Shown here one piece after another: positions 43,889 to 51,478 of a stretch of 64,000 bases of DNA. The DNA is from CAZLKN01 sp964560135. Lineage in GTDB: Bacteria > Actinomycetota > JAICYB01. Location: NCBI GenBank assembly GCA_964560135.1, contig CAZLKN010000009.1, forward strand, positions 1 through 64,000. The letters are read 5' to 3'. Numbering within the stretch: position 1 is the first letter of the stretch; each line of letters opens with the position of its first letter. Below the pieces are notes generated by a model. It was not told the origin of the DNA. It did not search any database and worked only from the letters and a program-made list of their open reading frames with translations. The translations under genes and the position numbers were made by a program.

Positions 43889-44985
43889 TGCCGCCGCAAC
43901 GGCTCCTGATGGGTCCCGGGCCGTCGAACGCGGCCCCCGAGGTACTCCAGGCGCTGTCGAGCCCCCTCGTCGGCCACCTCGATCCGTCCTTCCTCGCCCT
44001 GCTCGACGAGACCGCCGAGTTTCTCCGGCAGACGTTCCGCACGAGCAACCGCCTGACCTTCTCGGTGTCGGGCACCGGCAGCGCGGGGATGGAGGCGGCG
44101 CTCGTGAACGTGCTGGAGCCCGGGGATGAGGCGATCGTGTGCGTGAACGGCGTCTTCGGGGAGCGGATGGCCGACGTGGCCGGACGCGCGGGAGCCGCCG
44201 TCGTGCGCGTGGATGCGCCATGGGGGCGGATCGTGCCGCCGGAGGACGTGGCCACCGCGCTCGAGGAGCACCCGGAGGCGAAGGTCGTCGCGGTGGTCCA
44301 CGCCGAGACCTCGACGGGCGTCGCCCAGCCGGTGGAGGCCCTGGCCGGCGTCGTCCAAGACCACCCGGCGCTGTTCGTCGTGGACACGGTCACCTCGCTG
44401 GCAGGTATGCCCGTGGAGGTGGACGCCTGGGGTGTGGACGTCTGCTACTCGGGCACCCAGAAGTGCCTGTCCGTGCCCCCGGGCCTGGCCCCCATCACCT
44501 TCTCCGACCGGGCCCTGGAGGTGGTCCGGGCACGCTCGACCCCGGTGCAGAGCTGGTACCTCGACGTCACGATGCTCGAGCGCTATTGGGGGTCGGACCG
44601 CGTGTACCACCACACGGCACCCGTGGCGATGGCGGCCGCGCTGCACGCGGGCCTGTCGCTGGTCGCCGGGGAGGGGCTGGAGGCCCGCTGGGAGCGGCAC
44701 GCGCGGATGGGTGAGCTCCTGGCCAAGGAGCTGGAGGCACGGAGGTTCTCCTACGTCGCCACGGCGGGACACCGGCTGCCGATGCTGCACTGTGTGCGCC
44801 TGCCCGACGGGATCGACGAGGCGCCGGCACGCCGCAGGCTCCTCGAGGATTACGGGATCGAGGTCGGTGGGGGCCTCGGTACCTTCCAGGGCACCTGCTG
44901 GCGCATCGGGCTGATGGGCCACAACGCCACCCGGCGCAACGTCCTCACCCTGCTGGGCGCGATCGACGAGGTGGTGCGGGGGTGA
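43888..44985 (+). CDS. class V aminotransferase, probable alanine/serine-glyoxylate aminotransferase
   Basis: A PLP enzyme of 365 aa in the AGT family. The start MGPGPSNAAPEVLQAL is typical, SGTGSAGMEAAL binds the cofactor phosphate, and Lys192 in YSGTQKCLSVPPG is the Schiff-base lysine. Being coupled to glcDEF, which make glyoxylate, supports transamination of glyoxylate to glycine. The amino donor (Ala or Ser) is not determinable by eye. Confidence 0.88.
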   Translation: MPPQRLLMGPGPSNAAPEVLQALSSPLVGHLDPSFLALLDETAEFLRQTFRTSNRLTFSVSGTGSAGMEAALVNVLEPGDEAIVCVNGVFGERMADVAGRAGAAVVRVDAPWGRIVPPEDVATALEEHPEAKVVAVVHAETSTGVAQPVEALAGVVQDHPALFVVDTVTSLAGMPVEVDAWGVDVCYSGTQKCLSVPPGLAPITFSDRALEVVRARSTPVQSWYLDVTMLERYWGSDRVYHHTAPVAMAAALHAGLSLVAGEGLEARWERHARMGELLAKELEARRFSYVATAGHRLPMLHCVRLPDGIDEAPARRRLLEDYGIEVGGGLGTFQGTCWRIGLMGHNATRRNVLTLLGAIDEVVRG

Positions 44986-46490
44986 GGCGCATCGTGCCGG
45001 GAGCGCGGTTGGCCCGGCGGAAGGCACGGGGCGCCCCCGCGGCGATGCGTCCCGCCGCCGAGGATCTGTCCCGGGTGCTGGGTTGGGAGCGGGTGGGGGT
45101 GTTCGGTCCCGAGCTCGCCCTGTACGGCGCCGACGCCGGCATGGCCCACCGGCTCCCCGGCCTGGTGGTGTGGCCGCAGACCACGGTGGAGGTGGCGGAG
45201 GTGGTTCGGGTCTGCGGCCGCCACGACGTGCCGTTCACCGCCCGGGGGGCCGGGACGGGGCTGTCCGGCGGCGCCGTGGGTCTGTCCGGCGGGGTGGTGG
45301 TCTCGCTCCAGCGCATGGACGCGATCCTCGAGGTCGACGAGGCCAACCGCTGCGCATGGGTGCAGCCGGGCGTGGTGAACCTCGAGCTGTCCCGGGCCGT
45401 GGCGCATCTGGGCCTGCACTTCGCGCCCGACCCCTCCTCCCAGACGGTGTGCACCGTCGGGGGCAACGTGGCCGAGAACTCCGGCGGACCCCACTGCCTG
45501 CTCTACGGCGCGACCTCGCCGCACGTGCTCGCCGTGGAGGTGGTGCTGCCCTCCGGCGACATCGTGATGCTCGGCGGCGTGGCCGAGGAGACCGCCGGCT
45601 ACGACCTGCGGGGCCTGTTCGTCGGCTCGGAGGGGATGTGCGGCATCGCCACGCGCATCTGCGTGCGCCTCACCCCCCGGCCCCCGGCGGTGGCGACGCT
45701 GCTCGGCTTGTTCCCCGACGCGATCTCCGCCTCGCGGGCGACCTCCGGGGTGATCGCGGCGGGCGTGATCCCCGCCGCCCTCGAGCTGATGGACGGTCCG
45801 ATGTGCACGGCGGTGGCGGCGTTCCTGGGCACCGAGGACTACCCGACGGACGGCTCGTCGGCGCTGCTGTGCGAGGTCGACGGGATGCCCGCCGCCGTCG
45901 CACAGGGGGTCGAGGTGGTGAGCGCGGTGATGCGGGAGCACGGCGCCACACGGGTGCGCCGCGCCGCCGACGACGCCGAGCGGGCGCAGCTCTGGCGCGG
46001 ACGCAAGTCGGCGTTCGGGGCGGTGGGCCGGATCGCGAGCCGCTACTACCTGCACGACTGCGTCGTTCCCCGCACGCGTCTGGCCGAGGTGCTCGAGGGC
46101 GTGTACCGGATCGCCGAGCGGCACGACCTCCGGGTGGTGAACGTCTTCCACGCCGGCGACGGCAACCTGCACCCGCTGCTCGTCTTCGACCTCGACGAAG
46201 AGGGGATCGCGCAGCGCGTCGACGAGGCCGGACGCGAGATCGTCGAGCTGTGCGTCGCCGCCGGCGGGGTCCTGACCGGCGAGCACGGCGTGGGCCTCGA
46301 GAAGCGCGAGTATATGGGTCTGCTGTTCTCCGAAGACGACCTCGACGCCCAGGCGAAGATCCCGCGGGCCTTCGACCCCGAGGCGCGGTCGAACCCCGAC
46401 AAGGTGTTCCCGCGCGGGAGCCGGTGCGGCGACATCCGGGAGCTCGGGAAGACCGCGGCCGAGACGCAGGCGTCGGGGCTGTGGATCTGA
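44982..46490 (+). CDS. glcD: glycolate oxidase subunit GlcD (FAD-linked)
   Basis: The FAD-binding catalytic subunit of glycolate dehydrogenase. It has a PCMH-type FAD domain (FTARGAGTGLSGGAVG, CTVGGNVAENSGG) and the C-terminal FAD-oxidase domain ending with GVLTGEHGVGLEKREYM. The 502 aa length is typical. GTG start overlapping the transaminase gene by four bases. It works with GlcE and GlcF below to pass electrons to the quinone pool. Confidence 0.92.
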   Translation: MRRIVPGARLARRKARGAPAAMRPAAEDLSRVLGWERVGVFGPELALYGADAGMAHRLPGLVVWPQTTVEVAEVVRVCGRHDVPFTARGAGTGLSGGAVGLSGGVVVSLQRMDAILEVDEANRCAWVQPGVVNLELSRAVAHLGLHFAPDPSSQTVCTVGGNVAENSGGPHCLLYGATSPHVLAVEVVLPSGDIVMLGGVAEETAGYDLRGLFVGSEGMCGIATRICVRLTPRPPAVATLLGLFPDAISASRATSGVIAAGVIPAALELMDGPMCTAVAAFLGTEDYPTDGSSALLCEVDGMPAAVAQGVEVVSAVMREHGATRVRRAADDAERAQLWRGRKSAFGAVGRIASRYYLHDCVVPRTRLAEVLEGVYRIAERHDLRVVNVFHAGDGNLHPLLVFDLDEEGIAQRVDEAGREIVELCVAAGGVLTGEHGVGLEKREYMGLLFSEDDLDAQAKIPRAFDPEARSNPDKVFPRGSRCGDIRELGKTAAETQASGLWI

Positions 46491-47569
46491 CGTCCGCCGA
46501 GCAGGTCGTGGCGGCGGTGGAACGACTCCGCGCCGGACGCCGTCGCGCGCTGGTCGTCGGCGGCGGGACGGGCCTCGGCATGCTGGACGACGCGGACGCC
46601 GACGAACGACTCGAGGTGTCGGGGATCTCCGGCGTCACCGACTACGAGCCCGAGGACCTCACCTGCACCCTCGGCGCGGGCACGACCCTCGCCGAGCTCC
46701 GACGGGTCCTCGCCGAGCGCGGGCAGACACTGCCCGTGTGGCATCCCGATCCCGACCGCGCCACGGTCGGCGGGCTGGTCGCCTCCGGCTGGTCCGGACT
46801 CGGCAGGCGCCTGTACGGACGCCTGCGCGACCGGGTATTGGAGGTGCGGGCGGTCACCGGCGAGGGGAAGCTCGTCCGGGGCGGGGGCCGGGTGGTGAAG
46901 AACGTCACCGGGTTCGACCTGCCTCGCCTGTTCGCGGGTTCGTTCGGCACCCTCGGCGTGCTCGTCGAGCTGACCGTGAAGGTGCATCCGCTTCCCGGCC
47001 CCCTGCACGCTCGGGCGGTCACCGGACCGCCGGAGGAGACGGCCGGGGCGCTGCGGCGCCTCGTTCTGCACGCTCCGGTGGCCGTGGAGGCGGTCATGGA
47101 ATCCACGGACGGACGCTGGACCGGGTACGCCTTCGCCCCCGGTCCGGCGGACGATGCGGCATCGCTGCTGGATCCCCTGGAGGGCGACGGGACGGACCCG
47201 TCGATGTTCGAGCGCCTCGCGGCCCAGCCGCTGCTCGCGCCGGCCGCAGACGGTGGGATCGTCGTACGGGCCGCCGTCCCCCCGGGGGACGCCGCGGCGC
47301 TGGTGGCCGAGCTCCACGGCTCCGCGCGTGCCGTGGTCGACGTGGCCTCCGGGGTGGCGTGGACGGCGACCACCGGCGAGGGCCTGGCCGCGTTGCGGGG
47401 GTTCTGCGAGGCGCGCGGGGGCTCGGCGGTGCTCCTCGCGGGACCACCAGAGGTGCGTCTGCGGTACGGCACCTGGGGCCGCGCCCCGCAGGCAACCGCG
47501 ATCATGGCGCGGCTCAAGGCGCTGTTCGATCCCGACGGGGTCTTCCCCGACGCCGGGTTCGTCCGATGA
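46481..47569 (+). CDS. glcE: glycolate oxidase FAD-binding subunit GlcE
   Basis: A 362 aa FAD-binding subunit: VVGGGTGLGMLDD near the start, ATVGGLVASGWSG and GRVVKNVTGFDLPRLFAGS in the FAD domain. The GTG start overlaps glcD by ten bases. Long open frames in other registers are a consequence of base composition. Confidence 0.9.
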   Translation: MDLTSAEQVVAAVERLRAGRRRALVVGGGTGLGMLDDADADERLEVSGISGVTDYEPEDLTCTLGAGTTLAELRRVLAERGQTLPVWHPDPDRATVGGLVASGWSGLGRRLYGRLRDRVLEVRAVTGEGKLVRGGGRVVKNVTGFDLPRLFAGSFGTLGVLVELTVKVHPLPGPLHARAVTGPPEETAGALRRLVLHAPVAVEAVMESTDGRWTGYAFAPGPADDAASLLDPLEGDGTDPSMFERLAAQPLLAPAADGGIVVRAAVPPGDAAALVAELHGSARAVVDVASGVAWTATTGEGLAALRGFCEARGGSAVLLAGPPEVRLRYGTWGRAPQATAIMARLKALFDPDGVFPDAGFVR

Positions 47570-48111
47570 GCGGCATCCCGTTCCCCGATCCGCCGCTGGC
47601 CGACGAGGTGGTGGCGCTGCGGCCCTGGCACGGCGACGACGCCGCGGTGGTGCACGCGATGGCCTGCGACCGGGAGGCGCGCCGCTGGCGGATCTTCCCC
47701 GAGGGCTTCTCGGTCGACGACGCCCGCTACTGGATCTCGACCTGCGAGCGCGACCGCGCCGACGGAAAGGCGCTGCACCTGGCGGTCTGCGAGGCGGCCA
47801 CCGGCCAGGTGGTGGGCAACACCGGCCTCGGCATCCTCGAGCCCGGCCTCGGGGAGGTCTGGTACCTGCTTCTGGCCCCGGCCCGCGGACGGGGCCTGGC
47901 CGCACGCTCGGTGGCCCTCCTCACCGCCTGGGGGCGGACCGGGCTCGATCTGCGTCGTTTCGAGGCGCACGTCCATCCGGGCAACCGTTCGTCGCTGGCG
48001 GTCGCCGAGCGGGCGGGGTTCGCCCGGCAGGGAACGCGGACGATGCGCATCGGGGGCCGTCCGACCCGCATGGTCGTCCTTCAGGCCGGCGATAGCATCG
48101 GGGTGACGTGA
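47566..48111 (+). CDS. GNAT family N-acetyltransferase
   Basis: A 181 aa acetyltransferase of the RimJ/RimL type. It has LRPWHGDDAAVVHAM at the N-terminus, the acetyl-CoA loop LAPARGRGLAARSV and HPGNRSSLAVAERAGF at the end. Its position between glcE and glcF, with four-base overlaps on both sides, means it is made with the glycolate dehydrogenase. The target is unknown. Confidence 0.88.
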   Translation: MSGIPFPDPPLADEVVALRPWHGDDAAVVHAMACDREARRWRIFPEGFSVDDARYWISTCERDRADGKALHLAVCEAATGQVVGNTGLGILEPGLGEVWYLLLAPARGRGLAARSVALLTAWGRTGLDLRRFEAHVHPGNRSSLAVAERAGFARQGTRTMRIGGRPTRMVVLQAGDSIGVT

Positions 48112-49355
48112 AGCTCGACCCGAAGGACCTCGACACCTGCGTGCGGTGCGGCCTGTGCCTCACCGCCTGCCCCACGTACCGGCTCACCGGCATGGAGGGC
48201 TACTCGCCCCGGGGGCGGATCGCCGCGGCCCGGGAGCTGGGCGACGACACGGCCCGCCTGTCGCCGGTGCTGGCCGACTACCTCGACACCTGCCTCGGGT
48301 GCCGGGCCTGCGAGGCCGTCTGCCCCTCGGGGGTGCCCTACGGGCGGATCCTCGAGGGGGCCAGGGCCGTGTCCCCGCCGCGCAGCGGCCCGGTCAAGCG
48401 GCTGATCCAGGCGGTGCTCCTGTGGGCGGTGGCGCGCCGCTGGCGGCTATCGGTGCTGTCGCTGCTCGCCTACCCCGTGCAGAAGCTCGGCCTCCTGCGC
48501 CTCGGCGCCGCCGTGGCCCGCAGGGGCTTCGGCCCCCGGGTGCTCGAGGGGGCGGCGGGCCTGCCCGCTTTCAGGCTGCGTGACCTGCTGTCGCGACTGT
48601 CCACGAACTACGTCCCGCCGGAGGGCGTGCGGGAGCGCGGCCAGGTGGTGCTGTTCGCCGGCTGCGTGCAGGACGCGTGGGCCCGGGACGTCCACTGGGC
48701 GACCATCGGCGCCTTCACCAGGGCCGGCTACCGGGTGCGGGTGCCGCACGACCAGTGGTGCTGCGGCGCGCTGCACGCCCACGCAGGACGCGCGGAGGCG
48801 GCGGAGAGGCTCGCGGGATACAATCTCGGCCCCCTGGAGCTGTTCGAGGGGGCGATCGTGGTGAACGCCGCCGGGTGCGGGGCGAAGCTCAAGGAGTACG
48901 GCGAGGTCCTCGGCGAGCGCGGGGAGGCGGTCGCGTCGCGGATCGGCGACGTGACCGAGGTGCTCACACCGGCCGACGTCGCCCGGGTGGGGGCCGAGCC
49001 CCCGGCGGGGCTGCGGCGGGTCGCCGTCCACGACGCCTGCCATCTGGCCCACGCCCAGGGCGTGCGCACCGCGCCGCGGGAGCTGCTCGAGGCCGCAGGC
49101 TACGAGGTGGTCGACGTTCCCGACGACGGCCGGTGCTGCGGCGCCGCCGGCACCTACAGCCTGCTGCACCCCGAGTGGGCGCGGCCGCTGCGCGCGGACA
49201 AGATCGAGGCCTGCCTCGCCACGGGGGCCGACGCGGTGGCGGTCGGGAACCCCGGATGCGCGTTCTGGATGGCCTCGGAGCCGGGGGCCCCGGCCATGTA
49301 CCACCCGATCCAGCTCGTGGCCATGGCGATGGCCAACGCCGCGGCGGGGGAGTGA
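48108..49355 (+). CDS. glcF: glycolate oxidase iron-sulfur subunit GlcF
   Basis: A 415 aa protein with two 4Fe-4S motifs, CVRCGLCLTACPT (about 11-23) and CLGCRACEAVCPS (about 62-74). Two CCG-type cysteine motifs follow (QWCCGALHAH and GRCCGAAGTYSL), as in heterodisulphide-reductase-like subunits. It carries electrons from GlcDE to quinone at the membrane. The GTG start overlaps the GNAT gene. Confidence 0.92.
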   Translation: MKLDPKDLDTCVRCGLCLTACPTYRLTGMEGYSPRGRIAAARELGDDTARLSPVLADYLDTCLGCRACEAVCPSGVPYGRILEGARAVSPPRSGPVKRLIQAVLLWAVARRWRLSVLSLLAYPVQKLGLLRLGAAVARRGFGPRVLEGAAGLPAFRLRDLLSRLSTNYVPPEGVRERGQVVLFAGCVQDAWARDVHWATIGAFTRAGYRVRVPHDQWCCGALHAHAGRAEAAERLAGYNLGPLELFEGAIVVNAAGCGAKLKEYGEVLGERGEAVASRIGDVTEVLTPADVARVGAEPPAGLRRVAVHDACHLAHAQGVRTAPRELLEAAGYEVVDVPDDGRCCGAAGTYSLLHPEWARPLRADKIEACLATGADAVAVGNPGCAFWMASEPGAPAMYHPIQLVAMAMANAAAGE

Positions 49356-49362
49356 GAGAGTC

Positions 49363-50454
49363 TCAGTCGGCTTCCAGGAAGCGGACGAGCACCGCGGCGA
49401 GGTCCGCGAGGTCGGCGATGGCGACGGTCTCGTGGTTCGAGTGCGCCGATCCGAGGTCGCCGGCTCCGAAGATGGCGCACGCCACCCCGTGGTGGATGAG
49501 CAGGTTGGCGGCGTCGGTCCACGAGGGGATCCCGACCGGCTCGGTGCTGTCCAGGACCGACGCCAGCCTGGCCACCGCCGGCACGTCGGTGGGGATCTCG
49601 ATGGGTTCGCACACGTCGAGGATCTCGTGGCGCAGGGTGGCCCCCCGTCCCCGCCATCCGGCGGCCAGGGCCTCGAGGATCTCCTCGGTCTCGCGCCGTG
49701 CCTTCTCGGGGTCCACGCCGGGGACGAGCCCCAGAGCCAGCTCGGCGTGGGCCGCCGCCGGCACGCGCCAGAGGTGCTCGCCTCCGACGAGGCGGCCGAG
49801 GTGGCGGGGCGGTGGCGGGAGCAGGTCGTGGCGGGCCTTGAGGAAGGAGCAGTCCTCGAGGGCCTCCACCGCGCCGAGGACGACGTCGATCGCGGAGATC
49901 GCGCTCTGGGAGGCGTAGGCGTGAGCCGGCCGGCCGCTGGCCTCGAGCAGGAGGTCGATGCAGCCGCCCTGGGCCGTGCCGATCCTGAGATCCGTGGGCT
50001 CGAGGACCAGGCCCCCGGTGGCGGTGACGTGGGGCGGGAGGTGGATGTGCTCGGACCCGAGGCCGCCGGTCTCCTCGTCGCAGGTGATCGCGACGACGAC
50101 GGGAGCCTCGGGGACGGCCTCCACCGCCGCGACGAGCGCCGCGACCTGGCCCTTGGCGTCGAGGACGCCGCGTCCGACCAGGCGGCCGTCCTCGACGGCC
50201 ACGGTGTGGGCGTCGGGGTGCTCGTGCGGAGGATGGGTGTCGGCATGTGAGCAGAGCAGGGGGCCGCCTTCGCCGCGGATCGCGATCAGGTTGGGACGGT
50301 GCGGGGCGACCTCTTGGAGCTCGCACTCGAACCCGGAGGCCACCAGGATCTCGGCCAGCAGGCCCTGGACCGCCGACTCGGTCTCGTGGGAGGGGACGGC
50401 GACGAGCCGTCCCGTCAGCTCGACGACGCGTTCGGTGAGGGTGATGCCGGCCAC
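49363..50454 (-). CDS. M20 family metallopeptidase / ArgE-DapE-like deacylase
   Basis: A dizinc hydrolase of about 363 aa. Metal ligands are visible in CSHADTHPP (HxD), GRGVLDAKGQ (bridging Asp), TCDEETGG (Glu pair) and AHSNHETV near the end. A dimerisation domain lies in the middle. The likely start is GTG 50454, about 40 bases inside the end of ogt, with GGAGC upstream. The long upstream frame overlapping ogt is not coding. The substrate (acyl-amino acid or peptide) is unknown. Confidence 0.82.
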   Translation of the reverse strand: MAGITLTERVVELTGRLVAVPSHETESAVQGLLAEILVASGFECELQEVAPHRPNLIAIRGEGGPLLCSHADTHPPHEHPDAHTVAVEDGRLVGRGVLDAKGQVAALVAAVEAVPEAPVVVAITCDEETGGLGSEHIHLPPHVTATGGLVLEPTDLRIGTAQGGCIDLLLEASGRPAHAYASQSAISAIDVVLGAVEALEDCSFLKARHDLLPPPPRHLGRLVGGEHLWRVPAAAHAELALGLVPGVDPEKARRETEEILEALAAGWRGRGATLRHEILDVCEPIEIPTDVPAVARLASVLDSTEPVGIPSWTDAANLLIHHGVACAIFGAGDLGSAHSNHETVAIADLADLAAVLVRFLEAD

Positions 50455-50966
50455 CGGATGTTCTCGAGCTCCAGGAGCGCGCGCTTTCGATCCAGACCCC
50501 CGCCGAAGCCGACCAGGTCGCCGGAGGACCCCACCACCCGGTGGCAGGGGACCACGATGGCCACCGGGTTGCGATTCAGCGCCTGGCCCACGGCACGCGC
50601 AGCGCCGGGCTTGCCCACCGCGGCCGCCACCTCCCCGTAGGAACGGACGGCCCCGTACGGGATCCTGGCGGTCTCCTCCAGCACGGCCCGGACGAACCCG
50701 GTGGTGTGACGGAGGTCGACCTCGAGCTCGAAGGCGCGCCGCCGTCCGGCGAAGTACGCTTCGAGCTGTCTGCGCAGCGCGAGGAGGGCCTCCGGGTACC
50801 GGCGGACCTCCTCGGCCCGGTCGGCCAGATCCGCGGCGGCGTCCTCGGCGTGGTTGTCGAAGGACAGCGCGCACAGCCCCTCCGAGGTGCACGCCGCGAA
50901 CAGCGGCCCCACCGGCGAGTCGAACCGGTCGTAGGCGATCCAACGTTGCAGCGTGATGGTCTTCAT
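50415..50966 (-). CDS. ogt: methylated-DNA-[protein]-cysteine S-methyltransferase
   Basis: Suicide repair of O6-alkylguanine. The 183 aa product has the acceptor Cys141 in VVPCHRV, followed by GFGGGLDRKRALLELE, and the helix-turn-helix RSYGEVAAAVGKPGAARAVG. The start is ATG 50966; an in-frame start at 50999 adds 11 unlikely residues. A CATGCT hexamer about six bases before the ATG on this strand could be a -10. Confidence 0.93.
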   Translation of the reverse strand: MKTITLQRWIAYDRFDSPVGPLFAACTSEGLCALSFDNHAEDAAADLADRAEEVRRYPEALLALRRQLEAYFAGRRRAFELEVDLRHTTGFVRAVLEETARIPYGAVRSYGEVAAAVGKPGAARAVGQALNRNPVAIVVPCHRVVGSSGDLVGFGGGLDRKRALLELENIRWPASPSPNASSS

Positions 50967-51037
50967 ACCTGAAGCATGCCACGTGGCGACGACATCCACA
51001 GTGAGCTCAGGCCCCGGGTCCGTGAGAGGATGGGGCC

Positions 51038-51433
51038 ATGGAGGACCCGGGTCGCGATGCGCGGATGTGGGCAGCCCTGTGCCACGTCTCGGCGTTCGCG
51101 GCTCTGATCGGGGTCCCGTTCGGACACATCCTCGGCCCCCTGGTGGTCTGGCTGCTGAAGCGGGCCGACCACCCCTTCGTGGACGACCAGGGCAAGGAGG
51201 CCGTGAACTTCCAGATCAGCCTGACGATCTACGGGCTGATCGCGGCGGCGCTGGTGGTCCCGGCCTTCGTCGGGGGCCTGGTCCTGCCCGTCGCCTTCTC
51301 CGGGCTGGGCCTGTTGGTGCTCGCGGTGATCGCCCTGGCCGTGGTCGCGATCGTGTTCGTGATCCTGGCCACGATCCGTGCCAACGAGGGCGTGTGGTAC
51401 CGCTACCCGCTGACCATCCGCTTCCTGCGCTGA
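51038..51433 (+). CDS. DUF4870-type small membrane protein
   Basis: A 131 aa protein with three membrane helices and the family features WAALCHVSAFAALIGVPFGHI, HPFVDDQGKEAVNFQISL and YRYPLTIRFLR. The function of the family is unknown. GAGGAT six bases before the ATG may be a -10 element. Confidence 0.85.
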   Translation: MEDPGRDARMWAALCHVSAFAALIGVPFGHILGPLVVWLLKRADHPFVDDQGKEAVNFQISLTIYGLIAAALVVPAFVGGLVLPVAFSGLGLLVLAVIALAVVAIVFVILATIRANEGVWYRYPLTIRFLR

Positions 51434-51462
51434 TCTGCGCGCCGGGAGGGGGCCACAACGTC

Positions 51463-51468
51463 TAGCAT
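51463..51468 (+). promoter_or_regulatory. probable -10 element of leuS
   Basis: TAGCAT ends ten bases before ATG 51479 and overlaps the alternative ATG 51467. Initiation near 51475 would produce an almost leaderless mRNA. Confidence 0.4.
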
Positions 51469-51478
51469 GGATGGCCTT

